From: Phallusia mammillata
Lineage: Eukaryota > Chordata > Ascidiacea > Phlebobranchia > Ascidiidae
Assembly (NCBI GenBank): GCA_003260075.1
Contig: QLIY01000689.1
Location: 24,965 to 88,964, forward strand
Direction of reading: 5' to 3'
DNA: 64,000 bases
The notes beneath the pieces were generated by a model, which saw nothing but the letters and a program-made list of their open reading frames with translations, had not been told where the DNA came from and did no database searches. Of this stretch, positions 36,961-49,318 are shown piece after piece. The position numbers and the translations under genes are program-made. The stretch's first letter is position 1; each line of letters opens with the position of its first letter.

Positions 36961-38424
36961 AATTTTAGGAGTATTAGCACTCTATGCCTTTGTATTGCAA
37001 AGAAGAAATGTTTGGATTGATCAAAATGCTTAAATAAATTAAAAATAAACTCACTAAAATAGTCACTTGCTAAAAGACACAATTATACGCCACTATATAT
37101 TTACCATTTAAACAGAAATGCAAAATACACATCAAACATTAGTTGTTACATTCTCTTTATCTATTCCCATAAAGGACCAAGTTTAATTTAAACTGTAATC
37201 AAGTACTTGTTTTAGCATTATTCTCAATGTTTGACAGGCCAGATATGGCCGCCTTACGTATAATAAACGACATGTAAGTTGCCAAGAACAGCTGATTTTA
37301 AAAACTTTTTTCGCAGTCTTATAGTCATTGGATAAGGGCAGTTTCAAAATGTACGATAGTTTTAAATTCCTACACATCTTGCTGCCAGACATTTTGTATC
37401 CATCAAAACAAAAATTTTGCCTCAATTCTTCTTCTTAGATTTCAACAGAATTTATTTGCTCATTCACGTACATACAGAACTTGCGCACAGCACAAAGCTG
37501 TTTGGCCAATCTTGCCTCCTTTGTGTTGCGTGGTTGTGTAATGAGTAACTGGATACACTGGTTTCTAGTTTCTTTTGATTGGTAAACCTATTTTAATAAC
37601 ACGCCAAGAGTCATGACAAACCATGGATGCTCGTTGAACAACAGAGTTCCCAATTTGTTCCATCTAGTTTGTATTGAGTTTGCTCCACAGCGGCGAATTT
37701 CACCACAGTTGTCAAAATTTAATGTATGATGATCATTCCATTCTTTTATTTGCTTGCCTCGCCGCGATTTGCTTGCCTTTTCAGACTTATATTTAGGCAC
37801 ATGTTTTATTTAGTAACAAACTATTTTAATCTAATAAAGTAGGGTACCATTTAGCACATTTGCAACCTTGTTAGTGTTAATAATTGTCTCGGTACCATGT
37901 ACGAATGTAACTATTTACCTCCCTAGTTTTTTGTGGTTTGCTTTAAATTACGGTGTTAAGGACGTTGTTGAATCGATAAGGCATTATGGGATTTTTATGC
38001 AATCTATCTAGCAAAATAAATCAAATAAAAAAATCAAACGGCAACTACAAAAAAAATGGTCGTTTTTTGTAACGTAGTTTACACTATAATTTTTGTTGTT
38101 TACCTTGTAATCTCAAGGTTAATCCGAAACACTCTATTTCGATTATTTTTTTATTTTTAGTTTTGGTAGCTCTCCCCAGTATAAGAGAATTAAAGACGTG
38201 TACGATGTCTGTTTAGAAAGTACTTCTTTCTGTTTTAGAATTCTATTTATTTTCTACAGTCATACTTGTACAAACTGAAATATGATACAAGAAATTACAA
38301 ACACGCACATGCAGATGTCACAAATAAAAATTAGTAAACATACTATTATACTACCATAATATATAATAACTTGTCTAGAAATTGTTTGGTCATGGACTAT
38401 ATTCACAAAATTGTACAAGAGAAG
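36961..38424. other. Intergenic region F1-F2
   Basis: AT-rich. Two short minus frames (37425-37183 and 37800-37588, the latter with a basic start KSRRGKQIKEW) are unlike anything I recognise and have no visible partner exons. I would not call them genes on this evidence. Confidence 0.5.
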
Positions 38425-39577
38425 TTATTTAAAATGTGTTTTGCATGTTTGGGATTTTGGTCGTGGTAAAAGCGATTTAACAACTGTTTTCCAGTTGTTG
38501 CATAAAATGTAATCGCTAATATAGTGTACAGTAGTTTCGTTATTTTGGGGGAAAAAGTAACTCAACCCAGCCGAAAAAAGATTGCTCCCCCTTGTTAAAA
38601 AACCTTGCTGTTGCTCTGATACAATGACAATTTTCGCTTGGTTGTTCTCTTGTGTATCACCCGACCCACAACAAGACGATATTTTAGGACAACACATACA
38701 ACAGTACAGTTCTCCACAAAGAGAGCAAGTTCCGCAACAAGTGAACAAAGAAAAAATCTTTGCATTCTTACTATTTACTGAAGAGTGGGACAGGCCACTG
38801 AACGAGGAAGAAGGCATTGAAGAAAACCCAACTTGGGATGAAACACTCTTTGATGTGGTTTTTCGTTGTCGTTTACTGCCGTCGCAGCACGTGCATGATC
38901 CATCTATTAGTGGACCGATCCGTTGTAGCTTACCTCTTTGGTCTCCGTATATCATTCTCCCCATCTTTGCAACCCCGTCATTTTCAAATACAACGTTTAA
39001 GACAACCTGGAAAGAATTAACAATCTATGCAGTGACATACCAAAAATAAAGATAGTAATGCACATAAATAATCTTAGTGTCATCCTGCAACCTTTATTGC
39101 CATCTTACCACACATTTATTTACTTTTTATTAACCATTTCTTATGAACTCAATAGCTATCTTACCTTTGCCAGTGATTCAGCTGCGACTGAAGACCCACC
39201 AATACAAATAATTGCCGATTTATTAAAGACTGAAAGATATTCTTCTGGAAGTAACTCATCTTTTAGTTTATTGTAAGCTTGACAAACCATACTTGCCCCG
39301 TGACTATGACAAAACCACACCAGACTGACGTTTCACAGTTCGGATGCACTTTAGTAAGTGCTTTAATCTCAGTTGTCAGCTCCACGTCGGGGTTTATTCC
39401 ATGCTGGCAGCGATTTTTCAATACCTTTGCCTCACTTGGCTTGAAGTCACCACCGAAAATGCTTTCTCTGATATTTTCAAAAGGCTCTATAAAATCATCT
39501 GGATTGTTTCCTCCCAATCCAGGAACAAAATACAAAGAGGCATTAGGACAGATCTTATTGGGTTTTGACAGTGACAT
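38425..39577 (-). pseudogene. F2: CHSHGAK-family gene with Cys-cluster insert; 4-base frameshift in exon 1
   Basis: Exon 1 (39577-39165) starts MSLSKPNKICPNASLYFVPG and keeps PGLGGNNPDDF. Relative to F3 it lacks four bases near 39330, just before the CHSHG block, so the frame is lost there; downstream codons for CHSHGASMVC and AIICIGGSS persist in the shifted frame. Exon 2 (39006-38425) is fully open, 193 residues: VVLNVVFEND, IGPLIDGSCTCC, then an insert with ten Cys in about 25 residues (CCGTCSLCGELYCC...), and finally HYISDYILCNNW. Exon 2 being intact and long argues for recent loss or a base-calling error in exon 1. Intron 39164-39007 is phase 0. Confidence 0.7.
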
Positions 39578-40076
39578 AGTTTCAGCAATTCGTTTAAGCA
39601 CAAGATTTAAAGCCAGGAATTAAGAAGTGTTGCACACATCTCAAGAACGGATCGTCACCCAACACTTGCTTTCAAGAGTTTAAGTAACTGTGCGCTGGTT
39701 AATGTTTTTATTTATTATCGACCAAAAACACAAAAAAACATGTTTCGACAGTACACGAAGTTTTAAGAAGTTAATAAAAAAGAAGACTTCGACGCCATTG
39801 TCATGAACTGTAGTACAAGGGTGCACAAATAAACGAAAGGTAAACGCAAAACAACGTTTTTTGTTCCATCCTTCATGTTTTGTATTGGGTGGAAACTTTC
39901 CCACAATTGGAAATGTTTTAAAAATAAGAGAAGCTGAATTAGAATTAAATCAATTGCACGAGCACAAAACCCACTCAAATTTAAACCTGACAACAGAACA
40001 GTGAAGACATTTAGACACACAAAAAACTGAGTAGTCAAATTTACCGGTGATAGAAGTCAATTTCAGTTGACCACAT

Positions 40077-40077
<1 letters not shown>

Positions 40078-40169
<92 letters not shown>
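40078..40169 (+). repeat. Poly-C run, 92 bases
   Basis: Intergenic, between the F3 3' end and the F2 5' end. Confidence 0.9.
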
Positions 40170-40361
40170 TGCTGTACACAACTTTTAGGCAACAGAAAAT
40201 ATTGTCTCTTAAAACATGTGATTTCAATATATACATATGCTTGATAACTGGAAGAAAAAATAAGTGATACTTTATTCCTGGTTTACTTGTTAATACCTAA
40301 GGACAACCAATTTACTCCACTTAAATGTTTAGTGTCACGATGAATAAAATAAACAGCAGAA

Positions 40362-41625
40362 TCATTTACAATGTATTTTACATGTCTTTCTTTTCGGACG
40401 CGACAAAAGCGACTTAACAACTATTTTCCAGTTGTTACATAAAATGTAGTCGTCGATATAATGGGCTGGGTTTTCATCTTCTTGGGGTAAGAAATAGTTT
40501 AACGCACTTTTTATCACAGTAGTCGCCCTCGTGGTAATACTTTGGGGCTGCTCTGTTATTGTTGTGAATTCTATTTCGTCGTTCTTTGGTTTACCACCCG
40601 ACCCACAACAGGATTTCTCACAGCATTTACTTCTTTGGCAACATTTGCAGCATTTACACGCACAACAGTTCAGTTCTTCACAAAGGGATCAAGTTCCGCA
40701 ACAAGTAAGCAATGAAATTTTCTTTCCATTGTGGCCATTTACTGAAGAGCGAGAAAGGCCACTTTGCGTAGAAGAAGAAATTGAAGAAACGTTAACATTA
40801 GAAACACCACCATGTTTTTTCATTGCTGCTTTTCTTCCGTTAACACGTGCGCGATCCATCCTTAAGAGGGCCAATCAGTTGTAACTTTCCTTCGTGGGCA
40901 CCATAAACACTCGATGCGGCCTTTGCCACGCAATCGTTCGCGAATTCAACGTTTAAAACAACTTGAAAAAAAAACAAAGAATAAAATCGAATGAATCAAC
41001 CTGTATAATCTCAATCAAGCTCATATCAATTACAATGCGCAATTTTAGACGATGTGAAAAAAAGAGTTGTAAACGGGTTTAAAATTGGAGCCCAAACCAG
41101 CCACGAACCAGCAAGTACAAGCCCGAAACCCGGCCTGAACCCAATTCGTTTTTGAAAAGCCCGTTCAGGCCCGAACGTTTTATTGACAGGCCTATACATT
41201 GAATTCACTTTAGCAAACGATTCTTTAGCAAGCGAAGAGCCGCCGATGCAAATAATTGCACATTTATTATAGATTAAAGGAAATTCTTCAGGAAGTAACT
41301 TATCTTTCAGGTCCTTGTAAGCTTGGCACACCATACTTGCCCCGTAACTATGGCAAAACCATACGAGACTGACGTACTTTTCACAGATAGGATGCTTTTT
41401 AGTAAGTGTTTTAATCTCAGTTGTCAATTCCACATCTGTGTATATTCCAAGCTGATAGCGATTTTTCAAAATTTTTGCTTAATTTGGCTTGAAGTCACCA
41501 CCGAAAATGCTATCTCGAATACTTTTGAACGGCTTTGCAAAATCGTCTGGATTGTTTCCCCCCAATCCAGGGACATAATAAAGACACGCATATGGACATA
41601 TCTTATTGGGTGTTGACATTGACAT
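40362..41625 (-). pseudogene. F3: degenerate paralogue of F2
   Basis: Exon 1 begins at 41625 (MSMSTPNKICP) with YYVPGLGGNNPDDF, WFCHSYGASMVCQAY and AIICIGGSSLAKESFAK, but has an in-frame TAA at 41479-41481. Exon 2 (about 40961-40362) lacks the G expected after the acceptor. It has a TAA at 40840-40842 where the CxCC motif should begin and a TGA at 40689-40691 inside the Cys cluster. The Cys cluster is even denser than in F2 (CCACKCCKCCQRSKCC). The end AHYIDDYILCNNW matches F2. With several independent lesions this is a pseudogene. Confidence 0.8.
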
Positions 41626-41638
41626 ATTCCTATCTGCT

Positions 41639-41639
<1 letters not shown>

Positions 41640-41728
<89 letters not shown>
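41640..41728 (+). repeat. Poly-C run, 89 bases
   Basis: Starts 15 bases upstream of the F3 start codon, so its promoter region is not readable. Confidence 0.9.
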
Positions 41729-42324
41729 TGAAGGTCAACATATGCTCCCAACTGTAAAATTCACTACCGCCTATAAATTGTCTCACAAGGATTTATGGTA
41801 GCAATAGAGGACGGTCAATACTTTGTCGTACAAGTTACAATGTCGTACAAATTTTGTTGTGCGTAATTGGATACACAGGTTCATCATATTTCACAAGGCA
41901 TGCTACGGTGCTTCGACCCTAAACACACGAAACCCAACACCGTTTGATTCATTAGGGCTAAAAGCAAAAAAATGAAAGTAAAAGGTCAACGCAGAAATGT
42001 TTATAAAAATATTCGTGCTTTGTTCGCCCACGCATGGTTGTGTTAAGTTCGCATGATCGTTCCCACAGCAAGAAAATCAGCGCAATTTGTTGGATCATAT
42101 TTATTCAATTAAGAATAAAATGGCCTGATTTCCAATTAAGTTGAGTGAAAACTAAAAAAGTCAGGCAAAATCTGTTTCATCACAAGTAATCTCGTGTTGT
42201 TTCAACAGGCCAGTCTTGTAGCCGTATACAACCAAGGAGTCGAACCGCTTGTCATATGGGTTCAGTTCGGTTCGGGTTCACTTTGTTTTGTTTTTAGGGG
42301 TTCGGGTTCGGTTCCGGTTTTTAG

Positions 42325-42422
<98 letters not shown>

Positions 42423-42655
42423 TATTCGTTTTATTTAATTCTACTCATCATCTACCTAGCCTTATCAAACTCCAAAAGAATTTGGGCCGTGCACTGTTAT
42501 TTTTGACACGCCATATAAGTGTTATCTCGTGTATTTATCAGTGCGCTGTTTTGAAAAAAATCTCGAAATATAAAACAGACTACATTTGTTACGAGTTCGG
42601 TTCCGTTTTGGGTCCAACGCCAAACAAAATATAGGGTTCAACTCCGGTTCGGGTT

Positions 42656-42730
<75 letters not shown>

Positions 42731-44963
42731 TCGCGGGTTCGGGTTCAGTTCCGGTTCGACTCCCTGCATACAACACACGACAAATTAAGCGTCAAGTGGG
42801 GTTTTGTTTTCAGGTGTGTTATCCAACGCCATACTTTTGTCCATTCCTACTCGGAAGTCCCTAAACTGTTAAACCTGCAAAGTTTAATTCATTTCAAATG
42901 TTAACAAACTAATATATTTTGTTTCACTTACCTTGTTGCAATGTTTTGGAAACACTGGAAAATGAGGCAAAATCAAAACACACAACTTTGCAAGTATTAG
43001 CCGGTTACGATCAAACATACGGAAAAATTCAGATTCTTACAACAGGCCAATAAAGGTATTGGAACATACAACTTAAAACAGATTGAAATAAATCAATTGG
43101 TTATTACTAAACTATGTTTGACTATTGGTATTGGTAATAAGGAGAACTGTAAACAAGTTGGTGTACTTTACTGCCCACTGGCGAGTACTTTATGTGTTGA
43201 ACAAATTGCGCTAGCTAGTGTGTTAAGCGCCTTTTTATGTGTAGCACCATACAATATTTGTAATAAGCTGCTCATAAACTATTTGAAACTATACTCTTTT
43301 GACAACTAAAAGGCAATTTTTATTTGAAGCAACGAAAGCAATCTAGGCTTACCAAAAACCCTGTTCCATGCGACGTGAAAAGTTATAATGAAAAATAAAC
43401 GCAGTAATACAGGACAGGTAACCGTTGCCTATGAGAGAATACGTTTTTGCATTGCTATGATCAAAAACAACATGGCCGAGTTAAGAATTTTGAATGCCAC
43501 TCCTAAATATTTGTCTGTGACCCCCCAAACAGATAAACGCTCAAATAAACTGCCTTTTCGTTCATCCAATTTTATTTTTGTCAAGTATATTGCGCACAGA
43601 ATGTTTTATCTGAGTTACCCCAACTAAAGGCGATAAGCAATTCTAAACGTTTGCACTGTTCGTAAAAGCAAGTTGAAAGATAAGATACAAGTCACAATAT
43701 AGGACGCAAGTTGCACCTAATAAATTGAAAAACGAGATCAATTAGCACATAAAAATAAGTTTGCACAAACAAACCACATTACTCAAGCACCAACCAAACA
43801 CAACTCCCCGACCACAACGACCCAGCTCTTTTATTAGGAAGTTGCCTGGGTCACATGTAAATCAGTTACCTAAGTACCTTGTAAAAGGTTTGGGAGAAAA
43901 GGTGTTGGTTTTTATAATCAAGAAATGCCAAGCCGGCGCAGTGGTTGCGTGAGAAGCAGAAGTAGAAGCCGTGTTTAATTCGGTGTTTATTAGACATTTT
44001 AAAGAAGTTGGACTCCAATGCGACAGAAGAACCAAATACTAAACTAGGCGTGGAGCTTTGCTGGAACAATGAGTTTTTATGCACATAGACGAGTAGTGGC
44101 GCACCGGAGCAGGGGTGTTGGAAAATGATAAACATGAGTTACAAAAGCTCACAAGACATAACAAGCATATTTAACAAAGCACAACAACCACACTAAAAGG
44201 TACACTTAAAAAGCGATAACCAATAAGTGACAAACTGGGAGAGACAGTACAAAGCATTAAAGTGTACACACTGACTTGTTTTGAAATCATTAACTTCTTA
44301 GCTGCTGTATGATTTCAATATAAAAACATGCTTATACCTCATTCCCTACAAGTTAAAGAAGCAAATGGACTGCCGAAATCTGGGTATATAAATTAAGTGG
44401 TAATTGAAAACGGTACATGAATAAATACTGAATTGGTCCTTGAACATTAAAGTTGAATGCTTTGACTATATCAAACTAATATACACGGTTTGATTGTTTG
44501 CGGTTGCAGGTCAATCAGTCAAGCAAAGGTTATTCGAATAGGTCTTTCATGAAGTTTAAAATGGGACCCAGGTTTTTGGGTAATGGCGTCGTAAGCAAAC
44601 TGAGAAAAATAATAAACCAGGTATAAAAGCTTTGGAAAGTTTGACAGTCGGTGCAAATCAGTTTTAGGATGTCCTAGTGCGCTCTTTGGACATTTGGAGT
44701 TACTGAGCGTTGACAAAAAAGCATTCTACTAAAACAGTGAGATATATGTAGCATAAAAAGTAAGTAGTTTGGAAATTGTGAATGGAAAAGAGAAAATGAA
44801 AGCAAAACATTTATTTACAAAAAAACACAAATTTCGTGTTGGTAATTACGTTTTCTCGATGCTAAAGATCACAACTTTTTGTTATAGAACAATATTGAGT
44901 GCCTACATGCTAGTTTACAATATGTAATCGTTTCATCGTTTCCACATTACCATATAATCAATA
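41729..44963. other. Intergenic region F3-F4, start of the first A-B-C module
   Basis: 42240-42770 is a GGTTCGGGTTCGG-type simple repeat cut by poly-C runs 42325-42422 (98) and 42658-42727 (70). From about 43.05 kb the sequence resembles 50.85-51.9 and 60.0-61.5 kb, for example TTTACTGCCCACTGGCGAG and GCCAAGCCGGCGCAGTGGTTGC. Small plus-strand frames here are not conserved between modules. Confidence 0.6.
42240..42770. repeat. GGTTCG-rich simple repeat with two poly-C runs (42325-42422, 42658-42727)
   Basis: Degenerate repeats of GGTTCGGGTTC / GTTCCGGTT occur at 42260-42323, 42590-42657 and 42728-42765, between and around the longest (98-base) and a 70-base C-run. Confidence 0.75.
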
Positions 44964-45825
44964 TTAGACATCAGCTACCAAATGTGTTTGGCAAGAACCT
45001 GAGCTTGCTAATGGTAATCTGGTCTTTAGTTCAATTCTCCACTTTCGACAGAAAAGGTATTCGCTGATATAATGAGCATTTTCAGCCATCGAACTCATAG
45101 AGGATGAGGAGGAATTGCAGGATTTTAAGCTTTCACCAAAAGGCATGCTTATACCTTTCAAAGTTCCTTCAACGTTTTTGTTTGTTTCCTGCCATTGAGG
45201 TTCGATGTTTGTTCGTTTGGGATCGCAGCAGACACAACATCCATTTTCAAATGGTCCAATTTTGAGAACCATTCCGGATCTTTCTCCAACCAGGTTAGAC
45301 CCTCCTTGTGCCACGCTGTCATTCCTGAACTCAACATTGAAAACCACCTAAAAACAATGTAGTTTTTTAAAGTCCGAATAGATGACGAGCTATCATCACC
45401 AAACAACGCCTCGTTATTAAATATCATACTTGTGCTAAATCTTCTGTTGCAAGTGAAACACCACCTATGCAAATAATAGCTGAACATTTATGGATGTTTG
45501 CGAATAGCTCCGCTGGTAGATTTTGTTTCAGCTCTGTGTACGAATCGCAAACCATCTTTGCACCATAACTGTGGCAAAACCAGATTAAACTGATTTTCCC
45601 ACATTGCCTGTGCTTTGTAGCAACATTTTTAACTAGATGTTTTAGCATATCATCGGACTTTAATCCAAAAGTGCAGTTGTTTGGCAAAACTTCTTCATAG
45701 TTCGGTACAAAGTTCATGCCAAAAACTGTTTCTTTGATATGTCCAAAGCTATTCCAAAAGTCTGCCGGGTTCTTTCCTCCCAATCCAGGCACAAAGTATA
45801 GATGGGTTTTTTGGCATACAGTCAT
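44964..45825 (-). CDS. F4: CHSHGAK-family gene, type A, intact
   Basis: Best reference member. Exon 1 (45825-45430, 132 codons) starts MTVCQKTHLYFVPGLGGKNP, then HIKETVFGMNFVP, KISLIWFCHSYGAKMVC, AIICIGGVSLATEDLAQ. The 82-base intron is phase 0 (CAA/GTATG ... TTTAG). Exon 2 (45347-44964, 127 codons) reads VVFNVEFRND, VLKIGPFENGCCVCC, a Ser-rich variable stretch, then AHYISEYLFCRKWRIELK and stop. Total 259 residues, no signal peptide or membrane helix, so probably intracellular. Function unknown; the exon 1 motif order (PGLGG, then a strand leading into CHSYG and a helix, then a hydrophobic strand) resembles the first half of an alpha/beta hydrolase. F5 follows upstream at 155 bases on the same strand. 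Confidence 0.85.
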
Positions 45826-45980
45826 ACTTCTTGAAATAACAGTACTCTACTTCTATGCAAGAAAACAACATCATTTAGATTATATTCATCCAAAAATACA
45901 AGTGGTGAAAGAAAAATTGTGCACGTGAGAAATTTAACATTATACGTAACAATACACCAAAACAAGTTTTAATTACATTT

Positions 45981-46920
45981 TCAACAAAAATCAACATTAT
46001 TTTCAGAGTCCTCTGCCAAACACAAACAATTTTCCCCTTCACTAACATTTAGTTTTTGTCTCAACTTTATTCTCCAGGCCCGACATGCGAGATATTCGCT
46101 GATAAAATGTCCTTCGGGTTTCATTGACCGAAAAAACAAATACTTCAGAAAAACATGTAGTGGTGGTTGATCTTCAACGACTGATACTTGTACGGCTACT
46201 TTTTGTCTATTGCAGCATTTACATCGGCCATTTTTTACCGGTCCAATTTTAAGGAAATGTTCATTGTGTGTCCCCATACCAAGAAATGCTGCTGTTTTTG
46301 ATCGAAAGTCATTTTCACAATCCACATTCAGTACCACCTAAATAACGAAAATACTTCAATTACCTTTAAAGTGCATTATATCACGTTTCTTATAGATCTT
46401 TAGTATACGATGTATTGACCAAATAGACAAGTACGTTAAAAATTGTAAGTTCATATGCCTGATAGAAAGAATTTTACCTTGGCTAGATTGGGATTGGCAA
46501 ACGTTACTCCGCCTAAAGTGACGATCGCCATTTTGTTTCGCATAATTTCGACTTCTTTTTGAGAAACTTCTTTTTTTATCGCTTCGATGTTTTCTACGAG
46601 CATTTTGGCTCCATGACTATGAGCGAAAAACACGACACTGACTTTGTCACAGGGTTGATCCAAGAGCGAGTACAGCAATGATTTAATAGAACTGCTAAGG
46701 ATTTTATCAGCCGAAGTTCCTCGAAACGCATCAAACAAGTTACTGTCATTTCGTAAAATTTGAAGCTGATATGATTTGTAATGGATTCCGAAAATTGTTT
46801 CTCGCAATCTCCGGGCATCAGGTCTTGCGTCAATCTCATTATATCCCCCCCCCCCCCCCCCCCCCCAAGTCCCAAAATTACGACAGTTTTGAAATTCTTG
46901 CACAATTTACTGTTAATCAT
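45981..46920 (-). CDS. F5: CHSHGAK-family gene, type B, with a poly-C run in exon 1
   Basis: Exon 1 (46920-46478) starts MINSKLCKNFKTVVILGLG. A 22-base run (46845-46866) sits where F8 reads GGY. Then come DARPDARRLRETIFG, RGTSADK, SVVFFAHSHGAKMLVENI and IVTLGGVTFANPNLAK. Exon 2 (46337-45981) reads VVLNVDCEND, GMGTHNEHFLKIGPVKNG, RCKCC, GHFISEYLACRAWRIKL, CLCL and stop. The intron of 140 bases is phase 0 at the same place as in type A. Type B has AHSHG for CHSYG and a longer C-terminus. Probably intact apart from the run. Confidence 0.8.
46845..46866 (+). repeat. Poly-C run, 22 bases, inside F5 exon 1
   Basis: Compared with F8, it occupies the GGTGG of the GLGGY motif, replacing very few native bases. 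Confidence 0.9.
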
Positions 46921-47645
46921 TTTGTACAACTCAACTAAAATGACTGCAGCTAGTAACCAAATGTGTTTTTAAACTGCTTCTTTTCACTTAAAAATATAAT
47001 TTTTACAAACAAAATAGCCAAATTAGATGTTCAAAAATTGCCTTTTATTTGATCGAGAACCTGATCATTAAACCATTAGTTGAGAATGAAATTTATGTTG
47101 TTTGCACCAACTGCTTGATTAACTATTTAAGCGCGATTTATGCGTGGGTTCTATACGTATTTACTGTAGACGTAGGTTCGATTGCAATACAGGCGTGTAG
47201 GTTCACGATAGATGTCTTAGGAAGTTTCCATGACACACTCTGTGGTTGCGGGCAACAGATGCGAACTAAGCTCCGTGTATCACGTAACATATCGCTTGAG
47301 TATTTATTACACATTATGCAAAAAGCGGAGGTGTAATAACCTGTACATCGAATGTCTGAGCACAACACATAGCGTGCCATTTGTTAACGTTAGGCTAAAG
47401 TTAAAAAAGCGATGAAACAGATAAAAGGGATTGGTGGATACTTTGAGTGTATCTTGCATGTTTGCTTTTCCACAGTATTTAATGAAAAAAAATCCCAAAA
47501 TAATTGGACTGAGTTTGGAAACCAAATAGGTAGACATTTTGCTTTTAACGCAGTTGTTGAAAATAAATGTTTGCAAAACTAGTTTTTACACACACTATGA
47601 ACTACAAATCATAAAAGGACTGCTTGATAAAACTGTAATCTACAG

Positions 47646-48106
47646 CAGGGCTCTACAACCGGGGTTCCGCACTACCCTTACAGGGTTTCCGTGATCTTTA
47701 AGCGTTGCACAGGGGTTCTCAGCGGTTCGGTGTACAAATTCAAACGTGAATGTATCATAACAATATCATTGTTGCAAACAGCAACGTTTGCCTGTACAAT
47801 CTAGTTAACTTTGGTTGCACCATTGATCAATTGTGACGTAATAAACACAGCGTTGATACACTCAAAAAAATTGCGAGATAAATCTAGAAACGACCGTTGC
47901 AAGTAACATGCCAATGCGTTTCAGTGAATCGTTTAATTAAAGTCAACTAATATTGTGTGCTTGGAGTGTGTTAGGTAAAAATGCTTGTTTTTTCTTTGAT
48001 GTAGCCTACTTCTATTACATTCATTACCACTTTTTTATTGGGGTTCCGCAAAGTTTGACAAAACACCCTGAAGGTTCCGTGCCACAAAAACGGTCGAAGA
48101 GCACTG
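47646..48106. mobile_element. hAT-like MITE, 461 bp, with exact 8-bp target duplication
   Basis: Ends CAGGGCTCT and AGAGCACTG (one mismatch as inverted repeats), flanked by ATCTACAG at 47638-47645 and 48107-48114. Contains GGGGTTCCGC inverted-repeat sub-ends. No transposase frame. Confidence 0.85.
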
Positions 48107-48317
48107 ATCTACAGTACAAAAGTTAAAAAATCATTTTTGCAACAACAATGGGCGTATACCTGTAACTTTCTTATATTTTTGTTAATTTTGTTCCATAAAA
48201 TCGTTGGCAACCAGAAACAACGTAAAAAAATAGATTAGGTGTTTACAAACAAATCCTTTTTACCAGGTAAAATGTAAATTCTCGGTTAAATTCCTAATGA
48301 CGTTGTACACTAGACCA

Positions 48318-48397
48318 GGGGTCCGCAAACACTTTTTGGCGCGACCCTGAAAAAATTGCTCTAAATTCTCGCGACCCAAGCATTTTAGCATGTACGN
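48318..48397. mobile_element. Partial hAT-like element ending at an N
   Basis: Starts CAGGGGTCCGCAAACACTTTT followed by GCGACCC repeats, a common hAT MITE left end. It stops at the ambiguous base, so the right end may be lost at an assembly join. Confidence 0.5.
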
Positions 48398-49318
48398 GCC
48401 TACGTATAGGCAGTCTCATGCAGTGTGGTATTTTAGGAGGCGTTGCAGTTTGCACCCACTTTAAATGGAAATACGTTTTCATGTAGGAGTCATGACGAAT
48501 ATATACGAAACACGACGAAGTAAAGTCTGCTTCAAAACAACATCTAGTCACTTCCGTAAAAACTTAGTTTTTTATCGAACGTTAATTACTGACACGATTT
48601 GTACATTTAATTTTCAAGAGAAGGTGCTGAAGGTAAACGTTTAGTCCAGGGGTGTACAACCTCCGGCCATCAACAAGCATATTAAAGCATATGCACTAGC
48701 GGTCGTGATGTAAAAAAAGGTTTTTGCTAAATATTTAGATTTTCTAACTACTCTAAAAGACTTTTGGTACGCCTATTGTGTGCATACAATGCGAAAAAAG
48801 GTACCAAAGCGTCACAATATAGAAAATGAAGTCATAAATAGATTGATCATTAGACTGTTTAAGCCCGATCTGTGTATCAAGTTAGTAATTAATCCAAACT
48901 TTACGGACTTCATTAAATGGTATATATACATAATAAACCTGTTTTATTACATCAGTATTTTGAAAAAAAAAAAAACTAGCACAGTTGGGGTACCCATAGC
49001 AACCGCGTAGTAGCGCATTTTTATTAGGAAAATGGAAGAAGATAGAAATGGTAACCAACTTTTAAAAAAAAACCATAAAAAATGACCTACTGAAATAGAA
49101 ACAGTATTTATCCTAAGCGACGTTTCATGTCGATATTTATTTATTTTTTAAAACCCTGAGGCAAATACAAATTGTTTCTAAAAATCATAAATAAATTTAA
49201 TTAAAGTCTATTGTCTTAGCAACAGAAAATTTAGTTGTTGCACTATACATAAATTTGATAGCGCCCCATAAATCTTCTACAAAATACGGATTACGAGGGC
49301 ATTTTAAAGCAACTTAAC

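Larger units (their letters stand above)
46921..49318. other. Intergenic region between F5 and F6 (divergent)
   Basis: Holds the start regions of F5 (-) and F6 (+), a 461-bp hAT MITE, and two further partial hAT ends (CAGGGGTCCGCAAAC at 48318; CAGGGGTGTACAACC at about 48651). A single N is at 48397. No gene recognised. Confidence 0.6.

Noticed and set aside
34499-36962. Gly-rich and Pro-rich reading frames of up to 160 codons
   Set aside because: They arise only because poly-C has no stop codon in any frame; the flanking parts are unrelated or belong to F1 exons in one frame.
37588-37800. Basic minus-strand frame of 70 codons
   Set aside because: No recognisable domain, no splice partners and no second copy; left as uncalled.
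42240-42770. Telomere-like or CRISPR-like repeat
   Set aside because: GGTTCG repeats are irregular, with no fixed spacers and no telomeric unit; treated as simple repeat.
43097-43627. Two plus-strand frames of 70-79 codons
   Set aside because: The corresponding sequence in the other modules (50.9 and 60.1 kb) does not keep these frames open.
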